64,000 nt of DNA. It comes from Terfezia claveryi. Taxonomy: Eukaryota > Ascomycota > Pezizomycetes > Pezizales > Pezizaceae. The stretch is from contig WHUX01000012.1 of assembly GCA_015179025.1 (NCBI GenBank), forward strand, positions 124,001 through 188,000. Reading direction: 5' to 3'. Numbering within the stretch: position 1 is the stretch's first letter; each line of letters opens with the position of its first letter. Below, one piece after another: positions 46,482 to 58,512 of the stretch. The notes beneath the pieces are model-generated. The model was not told the origin of the DNA and did not search any database. It was given only the letters and a program-made list of their open reading frames with translations. Made by a program: the position numbers and the translations under genes.

Positions 46482-48246
46482 GATCAGTTACTGAGCTGAT
46501 CTGAATTGGCAGGGGGCCGAACAAATACGTGAAGCTGTTTGAAACGGCAGTCAGCAGCTATCACCGCCTTTGCTATGAGGTACCGCAAGAACTCAAAAAT
46601 AAGAGCAAACTAATCTCCTATTGCATAGACTAGGCAGAATTAGTATTAGACAGCAACCGAAATTAGTTCGGCTGGGGGTCTTATTCTTCCTAGCATAGAA
46701 AGCAATGCGTCGACTAGAGGCTTGGCATGAGACTATCTTATTTCTGAGTTCTTGCGGTACCACTAGTCTGGTTAGTCATACCGTAGAGACTCGAGTTATT
46801 CAGTAGCGCTATCACGTACATATGCAATGTGAACGACATATGCGGGTTTCAGGATCTCACGAGACATGCCCGTGTTCACTGTTATGTGAACGTCTGAGGT
46901 TAAAATGTACTGTAATTATCCATAATGCTATCAAGGAAACATCTACAAGTGCTGTCCGTGAATATAGCTGCAAATGCCCAGGTGATTTCTGGAGGCAGAC
47001 TTCCTCCACCGGTCCAAAACTACAACTCGGTATGGGCATAAACCAAAGCCATTAACTCAGAGAGTGTTCCAGCACCGTCTTGGTCCAGTAAAGTGAGATT
47101 ATAATCCACTACCTGATCTTCTGTGACTTCACTAAAAAATATGTTATATGACTTCTAGATTCAATAGTTTTTACTCCTATTGAATAGATCTTGCGCTCAA
47201 ATTATATGTTTCACGTCAGCCATGGCTTATGATCTACGTGTCCCATTGCATATATATATATGTATGTGATAGCGCACTGAATAACTTATGCCAATTTTGG
47301 CAATTAGGCGAGTAGACTACTGGTATATCCGTTGGTTTGGTGCCAAGACATATTTGATTTAAACGTACTACAGCACTAATGAATTTTTTGAATCACTACT
47401 GACTAAGTTATGTAAGCATCGTAACCACATGACCGCAACCAGACGTTCAAAAGCGCTATGGTGCTTGAATCAAACTTCAATAAAATAAACTGTAAAATCG
47501 CTTTACATCTTGCTCGGCACAATACTTGACGCTTACCTCAGCAGTGCGGGAACTGTGGAAATAGTTAGAGGAACTTCCCCAAGGCGGGGACTTCCCCCAC
47601 AAATAGTCTGGTTACTGTTGTGCCAACCAGATTACTCCACAGAGGTGGGTCGTGCAACCAGACTAGCCCTCAGCAGATAGCCAGTCGTAATAGCTTCAGG
47701 GTAATTTTTTTCCTCCAGTTTCGCACGCCGTACCGAGGGGCTAGTGCAAGCCAGAGTAAGAATTTGGTTGCTCCTCAATCTTCCTCGCACCCCACCCTAG
47801 TCTGGCTTGCACTAGCCCCAAGACCCACCCAGTTCCATTTACCCTTTGGTGCTGATAACTGCAGAACCTGGCCCCTTTCGTCTTTTACGTTTTTGGGACC
47901 TTACCCTGTACTGCGTCACAAGGAAGAATCCAATGATGAATATACTTCACATGAGCGTACGTCTATTATAACTAATTCCCCATCAAGGCTATATATAGCT
48001 AACACCAAAAGTAAATCACCAATATGAAAAAAGGGTATTTTGCAAAGAACTCCCAGTAGGCCATAAACGTTATCCCACACTTCCCACACGTCAAGAGATA
48101 CATAGTATAGAGCAGCGGTAAAAGATTGCGAGAAAAAAAATTACTTGATCAAAATACACTATGGTGGTACAAGCAAGACAATGAGCTATCGAGACTGATT
48201 TACAACAAATATCCTACACAAAAGCAAACGTGCCAGTAAAACAACT
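46482..48246. other. Intergenic with a cluster of short inverted repeats
   Basis: No gene seen. Element copies: near 46764 (TAGTCTGGTTAGTCAT), 47604-47634, 47652-47665 and the 22-bp inverted repeat 47737-47758/47798-47819. A block GACTAGAGGCTTGGCATGAG near 46714 repeats the one near 10025. Confidence 0.55.
47737..47819. repeat. 22-bp inverted repeat, 39-bp spacer
   Basis: The left arm at 47737-47758 begins GGGGCTAGTGCAAGCCAGA; the right arm at 47798-47819 is its reverse complement with one mismatch (TAGTCTGGCTTGCACTAG...). The outer end TAGTCTGG is shared with the dispersed family. Confidence 0.85.
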
Positions 48247-49770
48247 TTAAACAATAACCAACCCAGCAATGGCCACAGCAACTGCCATCATGCTTCCCCT
48301 GACCTTGGAGGCATCACCAGTGCTATCCTGTGTGAATCCGACTTTTTGAGTGGGTGTAGTATCGCCAAACCCAGTATCAGTGTTGCCACCAGTGCTGTTC
48401 CCACTGTTGTCTGTGTTGCCCTCGTTTTCGATGATGTCATGAGTACTAGTTCCTCCACCGTTGTTACCCGGAATAGTTTCGACAACATCGGTTGGTTGAG
48501 AGCCACCATTGCTAGTAGTAGTAGACTTCGGAGGTTCCTTGTCCAAATCAGTACCAGATCCCAGAAAGGACTTCAAAATGTATGGCTTGTTAGAGATGAT
48601 AACGGAGCTCTCAAGTCCAGAATCGTCGCCGTATATGTATGACTTGCTTCCTTCCTTCTTAGCATCAGCCGGTGGGTCGTAGCACTCAATTTTGAGCTCC
48701 TTAACGGTGGCATAGTAGTATCCAGCCTCCTTGACATCAGGGTAGTTCCAGTCGATGACACCTCCAGCCCATTCGATAGTACCTTCGGCGTTTGTTGGGA
48801 GACCTCCAGGCCAGAGTGAGAGCTGTACACGGGAAGGAGTTTGAGGGAAATCGTAGTTCTTGGTCTCCTCATTCCAAGTGTCCTTCTTGTACTTCGTACG
48901 GAGGACCTTGCCGTCAACAAGCCATGTAATTGAGTCAGGAGTCCAGTCGATATCGTAAGTGTGATACTCATCGTAGGTGCTTCCACCGACAACAGTATGG
49001 TTTCCACCATTCGTATCTATGAGATGTGAGCACAATTCCATACCATGTACAACCGCCGAACTAAGGAACACGTACAAACTGGAATTCCCTGGAAATAGTA
49101 GTTGCTCTGCACATTGTGCAGATTCACACCAACCCACTCGAAGTCAATTTCATCCTTGACACCAGAGAACAAGATGAACGCGCTGACGACACCAGCACCC
49201 CTAGAAGTCTTCATTGTTGCCGATATCTTGCCATACCAGACATAGTGAGTCGAACTGAGGACAGTTCCAACACTATCTGGTGGCATAGTGAGCAAGAGGT
49301 TGCCATCCCATGCCACTGGCTTCCCTTCCGCAACCCAGTCGGCCTTGGATGCATCACCAAGATATTCGTAGATTGAAACAACAGAGTCAATTCCGGATTC
49401 GAAGGTGGTGGCCTTGTTCTGGCATACGGGTGCTGGAACACAGGATTCGATCTCGAATGAGAATTTAGAGTCGCAACCACCAAGACAGTAAGCGCCGATA
49501 CCTAAATCACAGGTCAGTAACACATCCCAAAGCTTCAGCTTTATCTGAATGATTCGGATCAATTACCGCATTGGCTGTATTCTAACCCAGAAAGTCAGTC
49601 AAAACTCTACATCGACCATTGTGGATGCGATCCAACTTACGGGAGCAGCAAGGTTTGTTCTCGGGACATTTTCCGATATCCCTGCCACACTCTGCCTTTA
49701 TCGTATTTCCAGAAACAACAGCTCCACCAATAAGGGCCACAGCAAACAAGGATTCAAGAAATTGAACCAT
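48247..49770 (-). CDS. CRH-type GH16 transglycosylase with chitin-binding module, GPI-anchored
   Basis: Cell-wall enzyme that links chitin to beta-glucan. Four exons: 49770-49641, 49581-49567 (only 15 nt), 49501-49076 and 49016-48247; introns 59-65 nt. The micro-exon supplies part of the chitin-binding (CBM18-like) cysteine module, giving CCSQYSQCGIGAYCLGGC across three exons. Start ATG 49770 gives 446 aa with a signal peptide (MVQFLESLFAVALIGGAVVS). The GH16 core carries the catalytic motif DEIDFEW (residues 165-171) in GVKDEIDFEWVG, then NYYFQGIPVY and YDEYHTYDIDWTPDSITWLV. A Ser/Thr/Gly/Asn-rich stalk follows, with a hydrophobic C terminus (MMAVAVAIAGLVIV), as GPI-anchored Crh/Utr2 proteins have. 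Confidence 0.95.
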
Positions 49771-52361
49771 AGCTGCGACTTTGTTCAAGCTCCTTCACAG
49801 AAGTGTAGGTGGTAGAGAAATGGTGAAAGGTCTGCTGGTCCTTTTGCAGCTGTTTCACAAAAAGGTATTTCAGGAGGTGGGGGGGGTGGAGATTGAAGCT
49901 GTTCCTAGCCCGAATACAACTGCGCGAAATGTAAGGGGAAATAAAATGAGAGATATTCCCCTTATCGAAATATGGCGAGAAGTGAAGATTTTCTGCGTGA
50001 TGCGACACAAGTTGGATGTTAGAATCGGCACTGCTTAATGAGTGACAGGCCAGAAGTAAAAGGATTTAATGGCAGACCAAAAAGCCCGGATGGTAAGGGA
50101 GAAGAAGAGGACAGAAACAGAGGAAGGGGGTGGAAGGAGTAAATACTTCTTTCACACATACGACTGACTGGGGTGTGGGGCAGGGGGAGGGGAGAGGGGA
50201 GCCTGGTCTCATAGGAAGGGGGGCGGTCGGTTGGCACGAGGCACCGGGCGTCGACGTTCGGGCATCGATGATGTTCGGGCACCGATGTTCGGGCGTTGAT
50301 GTTTGAGCCTAGTTTAAGTATCCAGGTGGGAAGTGGTTGGTGAAGTCCATTGTGGTGTATGTATATAATATATATGGCGTATTTTTTGGATTGCTGCTAT
50401 GTTGTGTACTCCTTCACTCGTATGAGAAGGTGCTTATTCTTGTTTATAAAGGGGTTTTACGGGTTTCACAGGTTTCACGCCTGCTCTGACGCCTGTTAAA
50501 TATTAATTAAAAAACTAATTCCATGTCCACAGAGAGACCAAGCATCACAGTGCTGAATTCATTGAGTACCATAACACTTCGCTAGAAGTTCTTCTGTTTT
50601 TGTACCTCCGACTGGAGAAAATTCATTTCCCGTAAAAAATAATCTTACAGTACCTACAATTGATCTGGAGGCAGCCACAAATCTTTATGCACAAACTAAC
50701 GATACTAATCAATTTAGATCGGGCCTTTCCCGCCAGATATCCCAAGCCAATGACAGCGGTAGCACGGCTCCAGGCAGCTTCTCTCTGTAAATTAACAGTG
50801 ACGTCTCGTCTGATGTTAGCCGTGGCTGTTCATCCCACATGGATAGGCGTTCTAATAAGCATACATATCATGCAAACCACTTTTCGACCCAATGCATACA
50901 AATGTAGCAACCACCTTTTTTGATCCACCATGAATTGCAGAATAATTCCCAAAAAAGTAAGACTTTTTTGAAAATATGCGCCCCTGTACCTATCTGGCGA
51001 CCAATCTCATTTTTGGTATACGAAATTTGAGCTGCCTGGTACAGCTCCTTAGGAATAGCGCGAAGCCTCAGGGATAGAACCGAAAGTCACTGTCGACTAG
51101 TGCTGGGAAATTAAACGCTTCGGTAAGTCACAGGAAAACAATTAATTTTGAGTTGGTGCTGGTTAGCGAGGTGCCGTGCCCCATGTACTGTCTCAAGTGG
51201 ACTGGGTTAGCTCAAGACTTGACAGCAAGAGATCTCTATAAACTCTTGATCAAAGTGTAGCCATGCTCGTTGAGACAATTTTCTCAACTATAGCTACCAT
51301 ATCCACTGCGATTGTTTTCTGTTGATCTAAAAGTCAGGAACCCTCCTGTTGGACCCCATTGAAATACGTTGGGCAGGGAAGACACATCCACTCTCACATG
51401 AAAGGAAATGCATCTCATTCATGCAAGTGTGGTCGTGTCTCACCGACTCAAGGGACATCCTCATGGGCCTACTGCATCTTCATTATATGTACTATGCCCT
51501 ACATCCCCCAAATTGTACAGACAGTTTACCCTGAACTGGAGAGGTAGTTCAGAAATTAGCCTCTAGAAGTCACGGTGATGACTTACTTAATCTAGTTAAA
51601 TCAGATCCAACTGGAGGGAAGCTTGTCGATTCTGCGCCGTTTGGTGGCTAGTATTTTAATCTCCCTGGCTCAGGTAAATACTTCCTAATTGCAAAGAGTT
51701 ACCAAATCATGAGGAAGTTCCGTTGTGATCGATATCACGGACGTTGTAATGTTCACGGCTCCTAGAATGGCTAAATATAGGGGCACTCAAGGGTGGGGCT
51801 GTGCAAGCCCAACAGCAATGTATCTTGTGAAGTCAAAGCGCAGAAGAAGCATGGTATAAATGTTAGCCAAGAAACAAAGGTTCAATCAAGACGTTTATCC
51901 TGCCTAACATTATCACGTTGCCCGGAAGACGGTTGAAACTAAACAAACACCTTGTTTCTCTTTCGCAACCCGGAGAAAGTCAGTCTCGGTAGGGCCACAC
52001 TGTATATTTATGCAGGGACGTCGAGGGTCAGCTACTGCACCCACGGTTGCCGATGTGGAACCCAAGAGGGCAGCCCTGAATTCTGCTTGGTGCCTAAACG
52101 CGGAAACATCCGGAGGCCAGGAGCAAATGACTAGGAATGGATTAAGCTAAGAATAGAAACAGTCCGGGCACTGAGATTATATTTTGCAAATATGTACAGG
52201 AATAAGCAGAGTGAAGTGGCACTTAACAAGAGGAGCACGGAAAATGAGCCATGAACACATTAGCAAAAACTGAAGCCAAGTAATATTAGAAATGGTATAT
52301 GAACACCCTCGATATCTCAACCAATAAACTTCGCTGATCCAATGCAATCACGAAAGATCAA
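49771..52361. other. Long intergenic region, no gene recognised
   Basis: Near 50238-50305 the string GTTCGGGC recurs four times with GATG spacers (a short irregular repeat of about 20 bp). A (TA)n run lies near 50362. Nothing else coding or structural is supported. Confidence 0.5.
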
Positions 52362-54422
52362 TCACTGTGGGTGTGGCTGATGCGCACATGGATGTAAAAC
52401 ACCCCTTAGCTCCCGCTTGAACTCTCCATGGTAACAGTCCACCTGATTGGTTATCCAGTTCGGATTCTGGGTAATATCCGCGAGGGATTTGCCCATCCAG
52501 CTAAGATCTTCATCGGCATTTTTGACTCCTTTATGGGTAAGCTCTTTCGTAATGGCATCAAGGTCTAGTTCAAGATAGTCCCTGATAAAGTTTCCTACGT
52601 CGGTGTTCTCATGGTTACCGGATAATTTAGCAAGGGCAGGTCCGATGCCATAGATATTAACGTCGACACCAGAGTGCCCATGGGTGGCTATACATATCAT
52701 TAGCTAAACCGGTCTACAAGGCGCCGTTATAAGAGGGATGGCAGGCGATAGAGAACTTACTCCATCCGATCTGAGCTCTCCTGGAAACAATGTCTGAAAG
52801 CGTGTAGCTTGCGCTAGCCTTAGTATGCTTCAACCTCCTGACCTCGTCCTCACTAGCATCGAGAACACCAAGACCCTCTACCAAAATCTCTTTGCGGATG
52901 AATTTGTCAAGCTTCTTCTCATCATCCAACTGAGGGAAAGTAGCGAGTTGTGTCGCGAGATACTCTCCGGAGTGGGTAGCATTGTTCAAGACGCTAGGAT
53001 ACCAGAGGTAATCCGGGTATTCCGCGTGAAGTTCTGAACCTGGAACTCAGTATAATGTCCCCGGTGACATCAAGAGGGGTAGACTTACGCCTAGCAGCAG
53101 TCAACCCACCAGTCTCGTGGTCACTCGTGCTAACCACGACGGTCTGCACATCACTCTTTTCGGCCCACTCTACCATTTTCTTGAATGTCTTATCATATGC
53201 CAACACTTCCCTCACCTGCGCAACAGGGTCATTCGCGTGTCCAGCATGATCGATTCTACTTCCCTCAACCATTATGAAGAATCCCTGCTCACTATCCTTT
53301 GTTGCATCGCTTAAAGCAGTTATAGCCGCCTCAGCCATCTCCCAAAGTGCAGGGTAATCCTTGTCTTTTCTATCAATCTCATAGGGTATATCTGTCCTTG
53401 CAAAAAGCCCAAGAAGTGGCAATGAAACATTTTTGCCTTTATGAAGGGTATCAAATCCAGCTCTATTGGAGACATAAGAGAAACCAAATTTGGTTTGAGC
53501 TTCCTTGATAATATCGCGGTCATCGTTGCGGCAGGATTCACCACCCGGGGTCGAGCTTGGGAGGAAGTGGCACCGCCCACCACCAAGCATTAGGTCAACA
53601 ACCCGCCCTAGAGGGTAGTTACCAATCTGTTGCTCAGCGATGCGATCCTCCTCACTCCTCATATTTACGTGGGCGGAGAAGCATGCAGGCGTAGCACTAG
53701 AAAGCCCAGGAGATCAATTTATGGCCCTATGATGTTTGAACCATAACACTTACTCAGTAATCCTCGTGGTCACCACCAATCCAGTTTTATAGCCTGCCTT
53801 CTTTGCTGCCTCCAAGACAGTGCCACAGGGAGAATTGTCTGGCAGGACTGAAATAGCACCATTGTAACTTTTCTTTCCGCATGAGAATGCTGTGGCGCCT
53901 GCAGCCGAGTCCGTCACAAGAGAGTTCGAGGATCTGGTTCTAGAGGTTCCGATGATATGCTTATCGAGAAATAGGGTCTTATCATAGGGTAGATCATTCA
54001 TGTATTGTCTCCAGGATCTCGTAACGTGGAGGGAGGTCGGCCCCATGCCTGCGTGCATCTGTTAGTCAGTGCTAACGCTCACATACCAGCATCCCTCACC
54101 ATCTGAAACCATGAAAATGACGTTTCTTTTCCCTGATGGCGGAAATTTCGTTTGGGCGGGTTCGTTCCCGACATTCTGATAGAATACACTAACAACGACC
54201 CCTAGACAGCAAGTTGGGTTAGCCGGCAGGAAAGCCAAATCCAATGACGTGTATGTCTCCTTCTGGGTAACTCACCAACAGTCGCAACAACAGCCCAAAC
54301 CAACAAGACCAGCTTTGTCCATTTATCTCCTCGTAATTGTTGTTTGATGCGACCGCTCAATAGGGGCTCTTCGGGTCACTGATCTCGTCGCTTGGTCGAG
54401 AACTCAGAATAGGCTGCGACAT
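52362..54422 (-). CDS. PHO8: Alkaline phosphatase, vacuolar Pho8 type (one-base frame break near the start)
   Basis: Metal-dependent phosphomonoesterase, type II vacuolar membrane protein in fungi. Six exons: 54422-54276, 54201-54100, 54048-53754, 53696-53089, 53039-52761 and 52687-52362; introns 49-74 nt. Domains: cytosolic tail MSQPILSSRPSDEISD; membrane anchor in LVLLVWAVVATVGVVVSVFY; VIFMVSDGMG (Asp83, metal ligand); nucleophile Ser131 in LVTDSAAGATAFSCG; then TTRITDATPACFSAH, MLGGGRCHFLP, MVEGSRIDHAGHAND, VSTSDHETGGL, YPDYLWYPSVLNNATHS and WTHGHSGVDVNIYG with the last metal-binding His. Exon 1 is 147 nt where 148 would keep phase; the missing base lies between about 54355 and 54385, beside G-runs, and the tail and anchor are otherwise in perfect continuation. 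Intact length about 585 aa. Confidence 0.92.
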
Positions 54423-54965
54423 GATTGTACTCGAGCACTGGCTTATCCCAACCGAAAAATTCAACGGAAGTCGATTTTCAATAGATGATTCGGAGGTATC
54501 TATGGGCTCTGAGGTATGGGAAGTCGATGTTCAAGGAGGATGGGATGATTCGTATGGGCTCGTACAAGTATCCGTACAGGGCCAATCTAAATAGCTCAAT
54601 TTGTCCCCAGTCTGGCTTGGCAGATGCTGAAGTGAAGCACCTGGATGTTTCATCAAAATAGGTTCTCTCAGGCTTATTCAATTTTTGTCCTGTGATGCGA
54701 GTCTTTATCAAATCACATCACGTACAGTACCTCCCTACTTTGTGGCAGTCCTAAGCTGTTTAAGTGCGTAATTATGGGTCATTTAGTTATAGACGCCGGT
54801 GCCGCGTGCTAGGTGCCGCGGCCTTTGGAAAGTGGATACCACACTAATTACGCTAGCACAAGCATGATGATACAGGGAAACAAATCGACGTAATGGAGCA
54901 TAGTTGTGATTATCTCGATTTCAATTGACAGAAACAACTCCCAAACACATCTGGCTGGAACTAAG
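54423..54965. promoter_or_regulatory. Divergent promoter region alkaline phosphatase / NDUFAF3-like
   Basis: A 543-bp spacer between divergent start codons. No CACGTG/CACGTT phosphate-response cluster is evident by eye: TCACGTA near 54718 is the only similar string. Confidence 0.4.
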
Positions 54966-55728
54966 ATGCCAGCACTCGCCTCTTGCTCTCGCAGTATCCT
55001 CAGGCTATGTCGAAACCCCGCAGTTCAGGGAACGCATTGGCGATCGATTGAGCAAGCCCCAGCTGTCCTCCTCGCTCGACCTTTTGCCAGTAGCTTTTCA
55101 CAGCGTGATATTAAAAAGCCCTCTTCAATACCCACTGCAGCTGGCCTGCGGGCCACCACAAATTTCCCTTCAGAAGGTGGCAATGATCCACGCGAAGTCT
55201 TCTCGGAGCTGGATGTCCTCTCTGATCTCCCTATCCCTGCTTCGGCAGTCGACTCCGTCTTCGACGATGGATTCTTGCTAAATAACGGCCAAGAAATACA
55301 TGGGATGGTGTCTTCCTGCTAAACAATGATGTATTCAGATGGAAGGCCTTGATACAAGGCTCAGGGACGAAGTGACAAGAGAGTTGAAGGACGTCACTGC
55401 TAAGGCAAGAAGGACCGGGGTGCTTGAACTAAACGATGAGGTTTGGGGGTGCTCGATGTGGTATATCCGAAGCCGGGTACGTTTTTCGTCTACAGGGTAA
55501 AGGGATTCGTATTGCTAACAAGGCATGAGATTAGACTTATTGATCATAGGCACCGGCCACAGAACCCTTCTTTTACATTCTAATAGCCGGAAACGGATTC
55601 AGGGAATGGGGATAAATTTGGATGTCATGGATACTCAGCACGCGGCTGCACAGTACAATTTGTTGGCCACTGAACGGCCTGGAACTCAAGTAGCAGCAGC
55701 TTTAATGATGGCCGGATTCGGTCGGTAG
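54966..55728 (+). CDS. Complex I assembly factor NDUFAF3-like (MTH938/DUF498), three one-base breaks
   Basis: A mitochondrial protein needed to assemble NADH:ubiquinone oxidoreductase in relatives. Exons: 54966-55476 and 55535-55728, with a 58-nt intron (GTACGT donor, TGCTAAC branch, GATTAG acceptor). The N terminus is a Ser/Arg/Leu presequence. The DUF498 core reads in order SELDVLSDLPIPASAVDSV, DGFLLNNGQEIHG, then in a second frame GVFLLNNDVFRWKALIQG, in a third EVTRELKDVTAKARRTGVLE...EVW, and back in the first frame LDVVYPKPDLLIIGTGHRT and MDTQHAAAQYNLLATERPG. Each frame change is a one-base loss at a G-run: GGG 55302-55304, GGG 55364-55366 (or nearby) and GGGGG 55445-55449. Restoring one G at each would give about 235 aa with all family blocks aligned. 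Confidence 0.82.
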
Positions 55729-56900
55729 TTGCTCAGAGAGCTGCCTTGAATCAATTGTGTGTTTTGTATAAAATGAGTGGGGTTCTGTTTGATAATTATA
55801 ATTCCGATGTAGGCAACTCCTATACTTTCTCGACTTGAAGGTTCTTCGGAACCCCTCTCAATGCCCAGACAATAAAACAAAAAAACAACCTCTACGTATC
55901 GGAATACTGTAAATGAAATGTGATCGTATGTTTCGTGCCTTTCAGGAACAATTAAAAATATCAAAAGCAAAAAGAAGGCCGCCTGGAGTGTTACCGCGGC
56001 TGCTGGCAGATCACTCCTTGCCCGTTTAATTTTCGCGGTAGAAGTTACAGGGAAACCTCGAACCAATCAGGTCCTTTTCTAGAAATTACCGAGTCAAACA
56101 AACTCCAAAAATGAAGAAAGCTAAAGCTTGATTTAGTGCGGGAATTTCAGATCAGAGTCAGTACCTGATAATTCTTAATGAGTCTTGTTGACAGATCTGA
56201 TATATCAGAGGAAGGTGGCCACGAGACTAGTTCTACCAAATTTGTGTACCAAACATATTTTCCAGATATGTATAAATATAATGGCTATCCACCTTACTTA
56301 TCTCAAATTGTGTAAGTGATGATGTGTTTTTACGAATGTCATTTTTTCTCTGGCTGTGGGCATGAAAGTCCAGCTCTCCAAGTTCTGTGTACTGCAGTAT
56401 GGAACCAGTTTCTTAAGACTATTTCGGAAAGGCACGGACGGTACGACTTCGTGGACTGTGAAATATACGATGGAGGAAGGAAGGTTATTGTCAGAGGATG
56501 TTGCCCGTCATGCTGTGCACATGGGTGGAATGGAAGTGGACGGAATGGAGTGGAGGAATAAGTGCAAAGATCGATAAAGGAGGTCTGGAGTCGCTAGGAA
56601 GGTCAGTCGATTTGGTGGATGATACTTCCAATTTGGGCTTCCTTCGGGAAAGACCAACCAACACTTAACTACTTAGTAGGTAGGCAAGTAGGGATCGTAT
56701 ATTTCGGATCAGTACCAAGCCTTTATCTCGATTTACGTCTCCCTTCAGGAGTCGTGTCACCAATACCGTCTGCTTATACCAAATGATTTCTTACCAAAGG
56801 GCCTTTATGGCACCATCCTTTGGCAAATCTAACTCGTCAACAATTCGACTAGCATGCCCCAAAGCCAGACCCTCTCTCCCTCCGTCCCCAACAGACCCCT
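55729..56900. other. Intergenic, no gene recognised
   Basis: Short frames only. CACGAGACTAG near 56220 repeats a string also found near 82 and 11221. Confidence 0.5.
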
Positions 56901-57312
56901 ATGGTCAGCGCACGACCCAACTCTGGCACAGCATCTCCCAATCCCATCCCTCTCACTGCCTGGTTTTCCGTCATCTACATCGCCATCGAGGAACGCAACT
57001 CCTCCCCGCGAGTGTACAATATCCCCACCGAGTCTATTGACACTTGGGAGGCAAGTTTGGTTCAGACTTCAAGTGCGCTACATGACGATGAGCTAATATA
57101 TTGATATTGAGTCACAGAAGTTCCTTCAGATCCTCCTGCACATTTGCCCTGCAGAAGCCCGCGCCCTTCTATCTCCTCTGACGGCCCAGGTGGTAATAAG
57201 AGCTATATCATCCCGAACACGTGGCCAAGCTGCCTATCTCCAGGAAGAGAGTTTTTGCTGCAACTGGGAAGCTGTATCAAGGATCCAGAATGTCCAGTGT
57301 GTTTCAAGTTGA
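56901..57312 (+). CDS. Hypothetical protein with a probable GC-AG intron
   Basis: Exons 56901-57050 and 57118-57312 are joined over a 67-nt intron with the ideal GC-type donor GAG|GCAAGT, branch AGCTAATAT and acceptor GTCACAG. Spliced, the frame continues from SIDTWE into KFLQILLHICPAEARALLSP and runs to a stop at 57312, 114 aa in all. Composition looks like real protein (LTAWFSVIYIAIEERNSSPR). I do not recognise the family. The start is uncertain: ATG 56854 in another frame gives MPQSQTLSPSVPNRP and would join this frame if one C were missing in the CCCC at 56896-56899, the same kind of error as in neighbouring genes. Confidence 0.45.
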
Positions 57313-58512
57313 ATGGGAATGGGAATGCCATTGAGGCCAAACCAAAGTGATGGAGATGGTTTCAAGAAGAGTCCTGAAACCGGTGGGTTGACTGGTGGGA
57401 AGCGAAGGGAACTGTTACCAAGGGGCGGCAATGTTGGAGGGAAACGACGACTATTTGAATGAATTTAAGGGGAGAAATTAAAGGAATGGAAGAAGAAAAA
57501 CCAAAAAAAAGGGAGACAAGGTCTAACGGCAAGTTACCCCAATACAGTACAAAACTTGGCTTCCCTGAGAATCTTTTTCTAGGCACAATGGGAGAGTTAC
57601 CGTTTTTTTCTCAATTCCAGCCTTTATTTGCTTGGCAATTAGCGGAAGTAGGCGCTCATCAAGATTGTGTTCGAGTTTTTGTTGTCGAAGGTTGTTTCGT
57701 TGGTTTATGAAGCATTTGTTTTTTGGCATTGAAGAACGGCGGTGGGAGAAGTGAGGGAGCAATTACCCTCAACAAGATGGGCGGCCTATTAGATTTCATA
57801 ACAAATGAATATTTTCTAAGAGGAAAAAAAAAAAAACTAATACGCATTCTGAGGGGTTTGGCAGGTAGTCCGGTTGTAGTACTGCCTTTCTAGAGCATGC
57901 CAAACTTAGTCTTGATTCTGTGTCTCCATCTGTATTACAGCTTATAGAGAAAATTCTGGATGTAGCACTGCAGAATACGATTAGTGAATTGGGCTGTTTC
58001 GAGGCGTAGCCATCCGAGGTGCAGTCGTGCGGCTGATGTGATGCCTCCGGGCAAGTCTGGTGGCATATGGGCTTCTTGTGCATTTCTGCAACTTAAATTG
58101 ATCGGTTTGTGTCTGTTATAACAGCCGTATACGGGATGTGATAGAAAGAGCTGTAGTCTCATGCCACCTAGCGTCACACCACAGCTGACGCGATAAGCCC
58201 CTCCTGATGTCAAAAAATGCCGGGAAGACCAGCCCAGTAGATCCACCATATGGATTTGCAGTTATGTACGTACCTAACCGAATATATTAGATGCGTTCTC
58301 CCAAGTGGTACAGAGATATATGTACTATACTGGTTAAAAACGAATCTTAAACTAGGCCCTCGGTGCTTGCACAACTGGTAAGAGGTACGTAGTCTGGTCG
58401 CATTACTTAGTGCAACCAGATTGGTAGGTGATTTTATGCCTCTGCTTGGTATACAGTACCAGCTTGGCATTGCATTTGAGATGAGATCTTTCGTCCACAT
58501 TTGCAATACGAC
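57313..58512. other. Intergenic with one short inverted repeat
   Basis: An A-run lies near 57822. TAGTCTGGTCGCA (from 58390) and TGCAACCAGATT (to about 58422) form another diverged copy of the dispersed hairpin, just upstream of the SAYSD1-like gene. Nothing else seen. Confidence 0.5.
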
